A stretch of 29,955 nt of DNA from JACNIZ01 sp964344765 (GCA_964344765.1 CAYFOM010000046.1:1-29955), one strand, 5' to 3'. Positions 8,477 through 15,743 are shown, counted from the stretch's first letter. Program-made: numbers and translations. The notes: generated by a model not told the origin, from the letters alone.

Positions 8477-9417
8477 GCGACGTCCTCCGTGGTGGGGGAG
8501 TCGTTGGCTTCGGCGGCCGAGTTGGAAGTAACTTCCGGTCCGTACAACGATTCAAAAACGTCTTCCAGGCGACCGGCGCCGTCGCGAATGCCGGTGATCG
8601 GCAATCCGGGAAGTAACTCAAGCGCGCTTTGCAAATTGCTGGTGAAGCTCATGCGCCAACGCGTTCCTTCGCCTTGCCAATCGACGCCGTCGCCGGTCGG
8701 CAGTTGCTCGCGAGTCATGTCGCGGCCGAAAGTCAGGTGCAGGAAATGGCTGGCGCGTTCCAGGATGTCGATGATGCTGCCGGTTTCCAGAATCAAACCA
8801 CCGCGCAAGAAAGCAACGCGATCGCAAATGCGTTCGACGCTGGCTAAATCATGCGAAGAATAAAACACGGTGCGCCCTTCGCGGGCGACGTCGACCAGCA
8901 TGGCTTCCACCTTGCGGCGGGCGTCGGGGTCGAGGCCTTCCATCGGCTCGTCGAGCATCAAAATCGGCGTTTTGGATGCCAGCGCCTGAGTCAGCAAAAG
9001 CTTGCGCTTCATGCCGTGGCTGAAGCCTTTGATTTTCTGCTGCGGCGGCAAGCCGAATTCACCCAGCAGCGACATACCCAAATCCAAATCCGCGTTCGGA
9101 TGGAACGAAATTGCAAAGCGCAAAAAAGCCGCCGCACGCTGATGCTGATACAGCGAAGTTTCGCCCGGCGAGTAACCGATCAAACGCTGCACGCCGACTG
9201 GATTGGCGATTCCATCGATCTCTTCGCCGCCATGGCCGACGACGATTTCACCACTGTCCGGTCGAATCACGCCCAGCACTGACTTCAACAGCGTCGATTT
9301 ACCGGCACCGTTCGGACCGACAAAGCCAAACACCTCGCCTGGTTGGACCTCAAGCGAAACCCCGCCCAGCGCCACGTTGTCGCCAAAGCGTTTTTTCAGG
9401 TTGGTGATGCGGATCAC
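8470..9417 (-). CDS. ABC transporter ATP-binding protein
   Basis: 315 residues from a GTG start with no visible ribosome site. Walker A is GPNGAGKST (34-42), the signature is the variant FSHGM (132-136), Walker B is ILMLDEP (152-158) and the switch histidine is H189 (SSHD). The C-terminal extension of about 90 residues resembles that of ATPases paired with ABC-2 exporters. The cognate permease follows with a 7-bp overlap. The gene lies 24 bp after the MBL hydrolase, so all may be part of one transcript starting at clpB. The exported substrate cannot be inferred. Confidence 0.93.
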   Translation of the reverse strand: MIRITNLKKRFGDNVALGGVSLEVQPGEVFGFVGPNGAGKSTLLKSVLGVIRPDSGEIVVGHGGEEIDGIANPVGVQRLIGYSPGETSLYQHQRAAAFLRFAISFHPNADLDLGMSLLGEFGLPPQQKIKGFSHGMKRKLLLTQALASKTPILMLDEPMEGLDPDARRKVEAMLVDVAREGRTVFYSSHDLASVERICDRVAFLRGGLILETGSIIDILERASHFLHLTFGRDMTREQLPTGDGVDWQGEGTRWRMSFTSNLQSALELLPGLPITGIRDGAGRLEDVFESLYGPEVTSNSAAEANDSPTTEDVAC

Positions 9418-9441
9418 AGTTGAGTGGTGGGCGGGTCGCAG

Positions 9442-10197
9442 TTAACTCCGAACGACCTTGGAGCCGGGTACGACGTCCATCGAGCCGTCGTCGCGCCGGA
9501 TCAAACATTTGGTGCCGCCATCGTAGTCCTTTGCTTCGACCAAAAGAACCGCGGATCGGTCAAATACCGTGCACGGTTGCGGCGGGTGCTCCGGCGGCAG
9601 TCCACGCCAATGACGCACGATGGAATTCGTTTCCCATTCGTGTGCCAAAGTCGTGCTTTGCATGTGGCCGGGGTGCACCTGGGTTTGTTGGGGGAGCGCC
9701 ATCAGCACTTTCATGATCGAGTGCTGCAAATCGTCATAGCCCGACGAACCCACGCCGACGGTGCCGCCGACGCTGCCGGCAAACATCACATCGCCGCAGA
9801 ATAAGTGCAGCTCCGGGTCGTCAATCCACACTGCCAAATGTCCGGCGGTATGACCGGGAACGGCCAGAATGTTGAGGCGCATTCCACCGACCATCCATTC
9901 CTCGCCGCCGCGCAAGCCGACGTCCAAACTGCCGATAACCTCGCGCTCCAATTCCGGTCCGTGAATCACCGCGCCGTACTTCCGACGGTAATAATCATTG
10001 CCGCCGATGTGATCCGGGTGGCGGTGCGTGCAAATCACGTGACTCAGCGACGCACCGACCTCGGCGAGTCTCCGATCGATTGCACCGACCGGCCCACCGC
10101 TATCGATGAGCACGGCCGATTGAGTTTCCGGATCGATGACCAGCCAGGAATTAACCAGCCATTTCGGATCCATGCTGCGCAGAATTTCCAATGCCAC
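9442..10197 (-). CDS. Metallo-beta-lactamase-fold hydrolase (glyoxalase II-like)
   Basis: 251 residues from a GTG at 10197; an ATG at 10173 would give 243. The binuclear metal site is complete: H58-R-H60-P-D62-H63 (THRHPDH), H116 in PGHTAGH, D136 in CGD and H178 in HPGH. This is the arrangement of glyoxalase II and other thioester or ester hydrolases. The C-terminal 50 residues (from about 200) look like a small beta domain not typical of glyoxalase II, so the substrate is uncertain. The start lies inside the 3' end of clpB (47-bp overlap), implying translational coupling. Confidence 0.85.
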   Translation of the reverse strand: MALEILRSMDPKWLVNSWLVIDPETQSAVLIDSGGPVGAIDRRLAEVGASLSHVICTHRHPDHIGGNDYYRRKYGAVIHGPELEREVIGSLDVGLRGGEEWMVGGMRLNILAVPGHTAGHLAVWIDDPELHLFCGDVMFAGSVGGTVGVGSSGYDDLQHSIMKVLMALPQQTQVHPGHMQSTTLAHEWETNSIVRHWRGLPPEHPPQPCTVFDRSAVLLVEAKDYDGGTKCLIRRDDGSMDVVPGSKVVRS

Positions 10198-12781
10198 GAT
10201 CTGCGCAGTTTAGCGCCTGCAAGCGCAACTGATCGCCGTCGGCGGTCACGGAAATCTTGGTGCAGCCATCCCATGCACCGGCAAGGATTTGCTGCGAAAG
10301 CGGGTTGAGCAAAAAGCGCTGGATGACGCGCTTCAGCGGACGTGCACCGAAGTCCGGGTCGTAGCCCTTCGTCGCCAACCAGTCGCGCGCCGAATCATCC
10401 ACCTCCAACGTCAGTTGATGACTGGCCTCCAACCGCGCAGCTACCTGTTTCAGCTGCAAGTCGACAATGCGCGCCAGGGCTTCGGCGGCGAGTGGTTTGA
10501 ACACCAGTGTTTCATCAACGCGGTTCAAGAACTCGGGCCGGAAGTGACTGCGCAAAGCTTGCAAATAGCGCTGCTCGTACCTCGTTTCATCCACCTCGGT
10601 CGCACCCAACGCACCGCCCAAGTTCGACGTCATGATCAGCAACGTATTGCGGAAGTCCACCGTCCGACCTTGGCTGTCGGTAAGGCGTCCGTCGTCCAAA
10701 ACTTGAAGCAGAGTGTTGAATACATCCGGGTGCGCTTTTTCGACTTCATCCAACAAGATCACGCTGTAAGGCTTGCGTCGCACCGCTTCGGTCAACTGCC
10801 CGCCTTCCTCATGGCCGATGTAACCCGGAGGCGCACCAATCAAACGCGCAACTGTGTGCTTTTCCTGATACTCCGACATGTCGAGCCTGATCATCGAATT
10901 GGCATCGCCGAACAGCTCCAACGCCAACGCTTTAGTCAGCTCAGTTTTGCCCACACCGGTCGGCCCTAAGAACAAGAAGCTGCCCAGTGGACGCCCTTCT
11001 TCCTGCAAGCCGGCGCGCGCACGACGCACCGTATCCGCCACGCTTTGCACCGCATGATCCTGACCGATCACATGCTTTTGCAAATGCGCTTCTAGCTTCA
11101 ACAGCTTCTGCCGCTCAGTCTCCATTAGGCGAGCCACCGGAATGCCCGACCATGCCGCCACCACGCGCGCGACCTCATCCGGCCCGACCTCCTCGCGCAG
11201 AATTCCACCGTCGCCCTGAAGCTCTCGCAACTTGGCTTCGTGCTCGCTCATCCGCGCTTCCGCCGCAGGCAAGTCGCCATAACGAATCCGGGCGACGTCC
11301 TCCAAGCGCCCCTCGCGTTCCAACTGTTCCGCCTGCGTGCGCAGTGCTTCCATTTCGGCTTTGGCTTCGTGAATCTGATCCAAAACCGCTTTTTCGTTCT
11401 GCCAACGCGCGCGTAACGCCGACGCCTCTTCTTCCGCCTCGGCGATCCGTTGCTCTATGTTCGCAATCTTCGCCGTCGCATCATTGCCGCCCTCAGCTTC
11501 CAGACCAGCGCGTTCAATTTGTAACTGGCGAATTTTTCGTTCCATCGCATCCAGCTCGGCGGGCATCGAGTCCAACTCCAAACGCAATTGCGAAGCGGCT
11601 TCGTCCATCGCATCAATCGCTTTGTCGGGCAATTGGCGATCGGGCAAATAGCGGTTGGTTAACCGCGCGGCTACAACCAAGGCGGCGTCTTGAATTTTCA
11701 CGCCATGGTGCAATTCATAACGCTCCTGCAGACCACGCAAGATGGCAATGGCTTCCATTTCGTTCGGCTCTTGAATCAACACTTGCTGGAAGCGCCGTTC
11801 CAGTGCCGCATCTTTCTCAACATGCTTGCGGAACTCGTCCAACGTCGTCGCACCAATGCAGCGCAGCTCCCCCCGAGCCAGCGCCGGCTTGAGCAAATTG
11901 GCGGCATCCATCGCACCTTCACTGGCACCTGCGCCGACCATGGTGTGCAGCTCGTCGATGAACAAAATGATTTCACCGGCGGCGTCCTGTACTTCTTGAA
12001 GCACGGCTTTCAAGCGTTCTTCAAACTCACCGCGATACTTCGCCCCCGCCAACAACGCGCCGAGGTCCAACGCCAGCAGCCGCTTGTCCTTCAAACCACT
12101 CGGCACATCACCGGCAACGATGCGCTGCGCCAACCCTTCCGCCACTGCAGTTTTGCCGACGCCCGGCTGACCCACCAACACCGGATTGTTCTTGGTGCGG
12201 CGCGACAAAATCTGCATTACCCGACGCACCTCATCGTCGCGACCGATCACCGGATCAAGCGCCCCCTCAGTCGCTCGTTCGGTGAGATCGGTCGCGTACT
12301 TGGCCAACGCTTCCATGGTTGTCTCGGGGTTGTCTGAGGTGACCTTGCGATCGCCGCGCACTTCCTTCACTGCCGCACGCACCGCTTCCGACGTCACCCC
12401 AAGCGCGACCAACCCGTTGCCGAGCTCCGAATCGGAGGCGGCAAGCGCAATCAACAAGTGTTCGGTGGATAGGAAGTCGTCGCCGGCAGCAGTGCGGCTG
12501 GCGTCGGCGGTTTGGATTAGGTGCGCGGTGGCTTGCGCCATGGCCAATTCCTGGCCTTGCATGCGCGGCTCTTTGGCCAGGGCGGCTTGGGCTAGGCTTC
12601 GCACTTGCTCTACCGATGCTCCACATTGGCCAATTAGCCCTGGAACTAGTCCATCGGATTGTTCGATCAACGCGAGCAGCACGTGCGCAGGCTGAATTGC
12701 ACCATGCGACATGGCCTGGGCGCGCATCTGAGCGGCTTGAAAAGCCTCTCTAGTCTTTTGAGTCCATTGTTCGATTTGCAT
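10151..12781 (-). CDS. clpB: Disaggregase chaperone ClpB
   Basis: An ATP-driven hexameric chaperone that works with DnaK to pull apart protein aggregates in the cytoplasm. 876 residues from the ATG at 12781 (MQIEQWTQKTREAFQAAQ). The frame is open upstream to 12847, but family members begin here. Clp_N repeats are at about 1-145. The first AAA+ module has GQPGVGKT (204-211). A long coiled-coil M domain spans about 390-520. The second AAA+ module has GPTGVGKTE (about 605), then the small domain. The M domain distinguishes it from ClpA/ClpC. The C-terminal tail after LRLQALN runs 47 bp into the next gene and is not typical. Upstream DNA has several short palindromes but no recognisable CIRCE element or sigma-32 promoter. 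Confidence 0.95.
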   Translation of the reverse strand: MQIEQWTQKTREAFQAAQMRAQAMSHGAIQPAHVLLALIEQSDGLVPGLIGQCGASVEQVRSLAQAALAKEPRMQGQELAMAQATAHLIQTADASRTAAGDDFLSTEHLLIALAASDSELGNGLVALGVTSEAVRAAVKEVRGDRKVTSDNPETTMEALAKYATDLTERATEGALDPVIGRDDEVRRVMQILSRRTKNNPVLVGQPGVGKTAVAEGLAQRIVAGDVPSGLKDKRLLALDLGALLAGAKYRGEFEERLKAVLQEVQDAAGEIILFIDELHTMVGAGASEGAMDAANLLKPALARGELRCIGATTLDEFRKHVEKDAALERRFQQVLIQEPNEMEAIAILRGLQERYELHHGVKIQDAALVVAARLTNRYLPDRQLPDKAIDAMDEAASQLRLELDSMPAELDAMERKIRQLQIERAGLEAEGGNDATAKIANIEQRIAEAEEEASALRARWQNEKAVLDQIHEAKAEMEALRTQAEQLEREGRLEDVARIRYGDLPAAEARMSEHEAKLRELQGDGGILREEVGPDEVARVVAAWSGIPVARLMETERQKLLKLEAHLQKHVIGQDHAVQSVADTVRRARAGLQEEGRPLGSFLFLGPTGVGKTELTKALALELFGDANSMIRLDMSEYQEKHTVARLIGAPPGYIGHEEGGQLTEAVRRKPYSVILLDEVEKAHPDVFNTLLQVLDDGRLTDSQGRTVDFRNTLLIMTSNLGGALGATEVDETRYEQRYLQALRSHFRPEFLNRVDETLVFKPLAAEALARIVDLQLKQVAARLEASHQLTLEVDDSARDWLATKGYDPDFGARPLKRVIQRFLLNPLSQQILAGAWDGCTKISVTADGDQLRLQALNCADRGIGNSAQHGSEMAG

Positions 12782-12967
12782 TTTTTTGAGTTTCCCCCGC
12801 CGCCAAACCGCAAGCGATGTGCCAGCGTTCCCAATGAGAAAACCCACTTGATTCCTGTAAAATTGGCGTCGCGCCAGCCATAACTGCGGAAAATTCCGCG
12901 ATTAAGCGCCAAATTGGCAGGGATAGGGCGCCATCCCCTCCATGCCAACCTCTCCCCCTGATTCCCA
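12782..12967. promoter_or_regulatory. Divergent clpB / DUF456 intergenic region with clustered palindromes
   Basis: 186 bp between divergent genes. It holds four short palindromes in a row: TGGCG-3-CGCCA (12864-12876), GCGGAA-2-TTCCGC (12886-12899), GCCAA-1-TTGGC (12908-12918) and GGGAT-8-ATCCC (12920-12937). They could be operator sites for clpB control. No confident -35/-10 pair was seen. Confidence 0.35.
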
Positions 12968-13495
12968 GTGGACGAATTCTGGATCTTCCTCGCCAAGCTA
13001 GGCCTAAGCGCCGGCTCCTTTCTCGGCTTCATGCTGATTGCGTTCGGCTTGCCCGGCAATTTCCTTATTGCCGCATGCGGGCTTGCTGCGCCAGCCCTCG
13101 GCCTCGGTTGGATGCCGTTTTTCGTGTTGCTAGGCATGGCCGTAGTCGCCGAAATCCTCGAATTCACTGCGATGCTCGGCCAAACGCGCAAATCCGGAGC
13201 ATCCAAATCAGGGGCTTGGGGCGCATTCATCGGCTCGATCGTCGGCGCCATCTTCTTCACTCCTCTGATCCCCATTCCGATCCTCGGAACCTTGCTCGGC
13301 GCAGCTTTTGGTGCTTTTGCCGGCGCTTTTGGTTTTGAAATTGCCTTCGCCGCACGAAATAGACAGGACGGCATGCGAATCGGCTGGGGAGCTTTCCTCG
13401 GCACCCTCCTTGGCAAGACTCTCAAGATGATGCTCGGCGCCGCCCAGTGCGTGCTGCTGCTTGCCTGGCTCTGGGGCTTTTTTGGAAATGGCTGA
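12968..13495 (+). CDS. DUF456 family membrane protein
   Basis: 175 residues, very hydrophobic and glycine-rich. It has several membrane segments: about 8-28, 30-50 and 52-70, a Gly/Ala-rich block about 85-125 with GAFIGSIVGAIF and GTLLGAAFGAFAGA, and a last helix about 155-172. The order and the glycine-zipper central repeats match the DUF456 family, whose function is not established. The start is a GTG at 12968 without a Shine-Dalgarno, so the start is uncertain. It is divergent from clpB and about 94 bp before the secreted cysteine-rich protein gene. It is not obviously linked to either. Confidence 0.75.
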   Translation: MDEFWIFLAKLGLSAGSFLGFMLIAFGLPGNFLIAACGLAAPALGLGWMPFFVLLGMAVVAEILEFTAMLGQTRKSGASKSGAWGAFIGSIVGAIFFTPLIPIPILGTLLGAAFGAFAGAFGFEIAFAARNRQDGMRIGWGAFLGTLLGKTLKMMLGAAQCVLLLAWLWGFFGNG

Positions 13496-13521
13496 TCAAA
13501 AAGACCCTTCCAAGTCCATTA

Positions 13522-13552
13522 TTGGACCGTAAACCTAGCCCGCGGGTAAAAT
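13522..13552 (+). promoter_or_regulatory. Possible sigma-70-type promoter for the cysteine-rich protein gene
   Basis: TTGGAC (13522-13527) and TAAAAT (13547-13552) with a 19-bp spacer, about 38 bp before the ATG. The spacer is longer than usual, so this is tentative. Confidence 0.35.
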
Positions 13553-13589
13553 AGCCCTCCCTCATTCCTTCTCATCAGATAGAGAAAAC

Positions 13590-14549
13590 ATGTTTCGTAA
13601 CCTTCTCGTAATCCTCGCCGGCGGTCTGCTGCTTGCGAACCCATTGACCGCCCAAGGATCCTGTGACAAAGGCAAGGGCGATTGCTCCACGAAGACCGCT
13701 CAAGAGTGCGGCGACAAAAAAGCCGGCGACTGCGGCGACAAGAAAGCTAGTGGTTGCTCCGATACGGCCAGCGACTGCGGTGGCTGTGCTTCCGGCACCG
13801 TCGCTTCGACTGCTACCCAGGACGAGCCGTCCGCATTGGCCAAAGGCATTGCCGCTCTGGCTACCAAGAGTTTTGGTTTCGATTTCGCCATCGCCGGTAA
13901 GGAAGGTGAAAACGACGTCAACGCCAACGGCAACTTTGCTTTCGGCGACGCCACTCACTTTAAGGTCAAGATCAACGCTGAAATGACCCAAGGTGAAGAG
14001 AGCCAGAATGTTGGCCTCGAGCTGGTTGCCGATGGCAGCTTCCTGTACTTCCACGCCAACGTGCCGGACATGCCGATGGAATACGGCAAGATCAACCTGG
14101 ACTTGGTCAAGAAGATGATCGCCGAAGGCATGAAGCAGTCGCCGATGCCGGTGCTCGACGCCAAGGGCGCGCTGAACGCTTCCTCCATCGACAAGGCAAT
14201 CGCCATGTCGGGCATGAAGGTCGCTCGCGATGCCGAAAAAGGCACCGTCACTCTGACCATGGCCAAGCCGATGGCTGAAGGCGAAGAAGGTCCTGGTGAA
14301 TCCTTCGCCATTACCCTGAGCAGCAAGAACTACCTGCCGATGGCCATCGAAGCTATCCAAGGTAAGGAAGGCAAGATCAAGGTCGACTTCAGCAACTTGA
14401 AGGTCATGAAGAACATGGCTGAGTTTGGCGAAGCTGCCTTCAAATTCGTCGTGCCTGACGACGTCGCCGTTATGGACCTCACCCCGATGATTGAGATGCA
14501 GATGGGTGGAGCCATGGGTGGTGAAGAGGAAGAAGAACTCGAGTTCTAG
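13590..14549 (+). CDS. Secreted protein with cysteine-rich N-terminus and LolA/LppX-like body
   Basis: 319 residues. The signal peptide is MFRNLLVILAGGLLLANPLTA. All seven cysteines then fall in a 42-residue stretch (C25, C32, C40, C48, C56, C63, C66) spaced by Lys/Asp/Gly-rich linkers, suggesting metal binding or disulfide cross-linking. The rest (about 80-300) is a beta-rich region with alternating patterns such as FKVKINAEM and GSFLYFHANVP, reminiscent of LolA/LppX-type lipoprotein carriers. This fold call is inference. The C-terminus is acidic (GGEEEEELEF). Codon use is regular and it probably is well expressed. A strong terminator follows. The last about 30 bp have a mirror-image copy at 14777-14806. 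Confidence 0.75.
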   Translation: MFRNLLVILAGGLLLANPLTAQGSCDKGKGDCSTKTAQECGDKKAGDCGDKKASGCSDTASDCGGCASGTVASTATQDEPSALAKGIAALATKSFGFDFAIAGKEGENDVNANGNFAFGDATHFKVKINAEMTQGEESQNVGLELVADGSFLYFHANVPDMPMEYGKINLDLVKKMIAEGMKQSPMPVLDAKGALNASSIDKAIAMSGMKVARDAEKGTVTLTMAKPMAEGEEGPGESFAITLSSKNYLPMAIEAIQGKEGKIKVDFSNLKVMKNMAEFGEAAFKFVVPDDVAVMDLTPMIEMQMGGAMGGEEEEELEF

Positions 14550-14569
14550 GTTTTCCTCTACTTGGATTG

Positions 14570-14601
14570 GGACCGCGGTTTTTGCCGCGGTCCTTTTTTT
14601 G
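14570..14601 (+). terminator. Intrinsic terminator of the cysteine-rich secreted protein gene
   Basis: A perfect 9-bp stem GGACCGCGG/CCGCGGTCC (14570-14578 with 14585-14593), a 6-nt loop and a run of seven T (14594-14600). It lies 20 bp past the stop codon. Confidence 0.95.
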
Positions 14602-14617
14602 TTTTATGTGGTGGATG

Positions 14618-14703
14618 GGGTGTTGGAGATGAGTCTCGCTCCGGGGCTTCGAAGTCAGCGAAGCTGACTAAGCGCCCCGGAGCGAGACTCATCTCCAACA
14701 CCC
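14618..14703. repeat. Hairpin 1: perfect 30-bp inverted repeat with conserved core
   Basis: Arms 14618-14647 and 14674-14703 match perfectly over 30 bp around a 26-nt loop (14648-14673). The loop itself contains AGTCAGC-GAA-GCTGACT. The inner 9 bp of each arm (CTCCGGGGC) plus the loop form a 44-nt core. That core recurs, inverted and with one difference, in hairpin 2. The outer 21 bp of the stem are unique to this copy. No U tract follows the stem, so it is not a standard terminator. Confidence 0.9.
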
Positions 14704-14808
14704 GGGTCGCACGGACGACAAAATACAGGCGGCGCGACAAGAGGCACGAAACACAATTCATGTGGATGTGGGGGACGAACTCGAGTTCTTCTTCCCCTTC
14801 TCCCATAA

Positions 14809-14861
14809 AAATAATTTGAATGATTGGATGGTGGATTCAGAATGCCACATCCAAATTATTT
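14809..14861. repeat. Imperfect palindrome between the two large hairpins
   Basis: The outer arms AAATAATTT (14809-14817) and AAATTATTT (14853-14861) pair. Inside, TTGGATG.TGG.ATT pairs with AAT.CCA.CATCCAA with small bulges around a CAG tip. It lies exactly at the junction between the two larger palindromes. Confidence 0.65.
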
Positions 14862-14874
14862 CATTTCTTAATGT

Positions 14875-15030
14875 GGGCTCGTTTCTGCTGCGACGAGCCT
14901 AAGTTGCTCCTTCGTTTTTTCTGGGTTCCACTCCGGGGCGCTTAGTCAGCTTTGCTGACTTCGAAGCCCCGGAGTGGAACCCAGAAAAAACACAACCAGC
15001 AACTACTCCGGAGCAGCCGCAAGAATCCGA
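14875..15030. repeat. Larger imperfect palindrome centred on hairpin 2, mirroring the pdxJ 3' end
   Basis: Outside the perfect stem of hairpin 2, plus-strand 14903-14925 (GTTGCT, 5 divergent bases, then GTTTTTTCTGGG) mirrors the minus strand just after the pdxJ stop (GTTGCT, 6 divergent bases, then GTTTTTTCTGGG). Further out, the plus-strand CTGCTGCGACGAGCCTAAG near 14885-14903 resembles the minus-strand pdxJ end GGCTGCTCCGGAGTAG with gaps. Identity outside the stem is about 60-65% by eye, weaker than for hairpin 1. Confidence 0.55.
14914..14991. repeat. Hairpin 2: perfect 26-bp inverted repeat with the same core, inverted
   Basis: Arms 14914-14939 and 14966-14991 match perfectly over 26 bp; the loop 14940-14965 is 26 nt. 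The loop is the reverse complement of the hairpin 1 loop with one difference in 26, and the adjoining 9-bp CTCCGGGGC stems are identical. The outer 17 bp (T6 then CTGGGTTCCA) are unrelated to the outer stem of hairpin 1. It starts 12 bp past the pdxJ stop. Confidence 0.9.
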
Positions 15031-15728
15031 TCCTGCATCTCCCTTACTGCTTGATCGAGGCCGATGTAAATCGAACGGCAGATGATTGCGTAGCCGATGT
15101 TGAGTTCTTCGATGTACGGGAGTTGGGCTACGGGGAGGACGTTTTCGTAGTCCAAGCCGTGACCGGCGTTGACCCGTAGGCCTAGTTCGTGGGCGTAGGT
15201 GGCGGCGGTTTCTAGGCGCTTGAGCTCGGCTTCGCGTTGGTCACCTTTGGCGTTGCAATAAGCGCCGGTGTGGAGTTCGACGTAGTCGGCACCAAGGCGG
15301 GCGGCGTCTTCTAGGGGCTCAGGGAGCGGGTCGATGAATAGGGAAACGTCGATGCCGGCTTTTTTGAAGCGAGGAATTGCTTGCTCTAGTTTTTTGAAGC
15401 AGGCGCTGACGTTGAGGCCGCCTTCGGTGGTCAATTCTTCGCGGCTTTCGGGCACGATGCAGACTTGATCAGGTTCGACCTCAAGCGCGATGTCGATCAT
15501 TTCGTCAGTCAGCGCCATCTCTAAGTTGAGCATGGTTTTGACGGTCTCGCGCAGGATGTGTACGTCGCGGTCTTGGATATGGCGGCGGTCTTCGCGCAAG
15601 TGCACGGTGATGCCGTTGGCGCCGGCCAGTTCGGCCATGCCCGCTGCCAGTACCGGATCGGGCTGGTCCGAAAGGCGCGCTTGGCGCAGCGTGGCGACAT
15701 GATCAATGTTGACGTGGAGTCGTGGCAT
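15003..15728 (-). CDS. pdxJ: Pyridoxine 5'-phosphate synthase
   Basis: Condenses 1-deoxyxylulose 5-phosphate with 3-amino-2-oxopropyl phosphate to make pyridoxine 5'-phosphate in the DXP-dependent vitamin B6 pathway. 241 residues, the normal length. Hallmarks are NIDHVATLRQAR (7-18), VHLREDRRHIQDRDV with catalytic H43, E70 in MLNLEMA, the PESREELTTEGG phosphate loop, ELHTGAY, VNAGHGLDYENV with the second catalytic His, and ELNIGYAIICRSI. It is divergent from rsmD, with only 23 bp between start codons. The -10-like TAGAAT lies 9 nt before the ATG, suggesting a leaderless mRNA. Its 3' end is mirrored across hairpin 2. Confidence 0.96.
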   Translation of the reverse strand: MPRLHVNIDHVATLRQARLSDQPDPVLAAGMAELAGANGITVHLREDRRHIQDRDVHILRETVKTMLNLEMALTDEMIDIALEVEPDQVCIVPESREELTTEGGLNVSACFKKLEQAIPRFKKAGIDVSLFIDPLPEPLEDAARLGADYVELHTGAYCNAKGDQREAELKRLETAATYAHELGLRVNAGHGLDYENVLPVAQLPYIEELNIGYAIICRSIYIGLDQAVREMQDRILAAAPE

Positions 15729-15736
15729 TGCGCCGT

Positions 15737-15743
15737 TATTCTA
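15737..15743. promoter_or_regulatory. Overlapping bidirectional -10 elements for pdxJ and rsmD
   Basis: The heptamer TATTCTA gives TATTCT on the plus strand (15737-15742) and TAGAAT on the minus strand (15743-15738). Each hexamer ends exactly 9 nt before its ATG (15752 for rsmD, 15728 for pdxJ). This is the geometry of leaderless transcripts. No good -35 at 17 bp was seen on either side; TTGACG at 15709-15714 is 22 bp away. Confidence 0.45.

Larger units (their letters stand above)
14515..14806. repeat. Large imperfect palindrome centred on hairpin 1
   Basis: The end of the secreted-protein gene (14523-14546) recurs inverted at 14777-14800 with 23 of 24 matches; similarity extends to the ATGGG at 14515-14519 / 14802-14806. 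The centre of this pair (14661.5) coincides with the centre of the perfect hairpin at 14618-14703 (14660.5). By-eye alignment of the parts in between (14547-14617 against 14704-14776 inverted) gives roughly two-thirds identity with a few short gaps. The whole 292 bp is therefore a mirror duplication of the gene end and terminator region around hairpin 1. Confidence 0.7.
14550..15002. other. 453-bp gene-free stretch between convergent genes, made of inverted repeats
   Basis: Contains, in order, the terminator, hairpin 1, the mirrored gene end, the junction palindrome, a 7-bp stem GGCTCGT/ACGAGCC (14876-14882 with 14893-14899) and hairpin 2. Two short ORFs here (one starting MGEGEEELEF on the minus strand) only reflect the mirrored copy of the upstream gene end. 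They are not credible genes. Confidence 0.8.

Noticed and set aside
12782..12967. CIRCE element or sigma-32 promoter for clpB
   Set aside because: Neither TTAGCACTC-N9-GAGTGCTAA nor a CTTGAA/CCCCAT pair could be found; only unrelated short palindromes are present.
14558..14819. Small ORFs in the intergenic region, one starting MGEGEEELEF
   Set aside because: They are read through hairpin arms. The familiar-looking start only reflects the inverted copy of the upstream gene end.
14914..14991. Hairpin 2 as a simple intrinsic terminator of pdxJ
   Set aside because: On the minus strand the T6 run is at the 5' base of the stem and the 3' side ends in A6, so there is no U tract after the hairpin. 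It may still slow polymerase.
14618..14991. Integron attC sites
   Set aside because: The hairpins lack the R'/R'' core sites (GTTRRRY and complement) and there is no integrase or cassette structure nearby.
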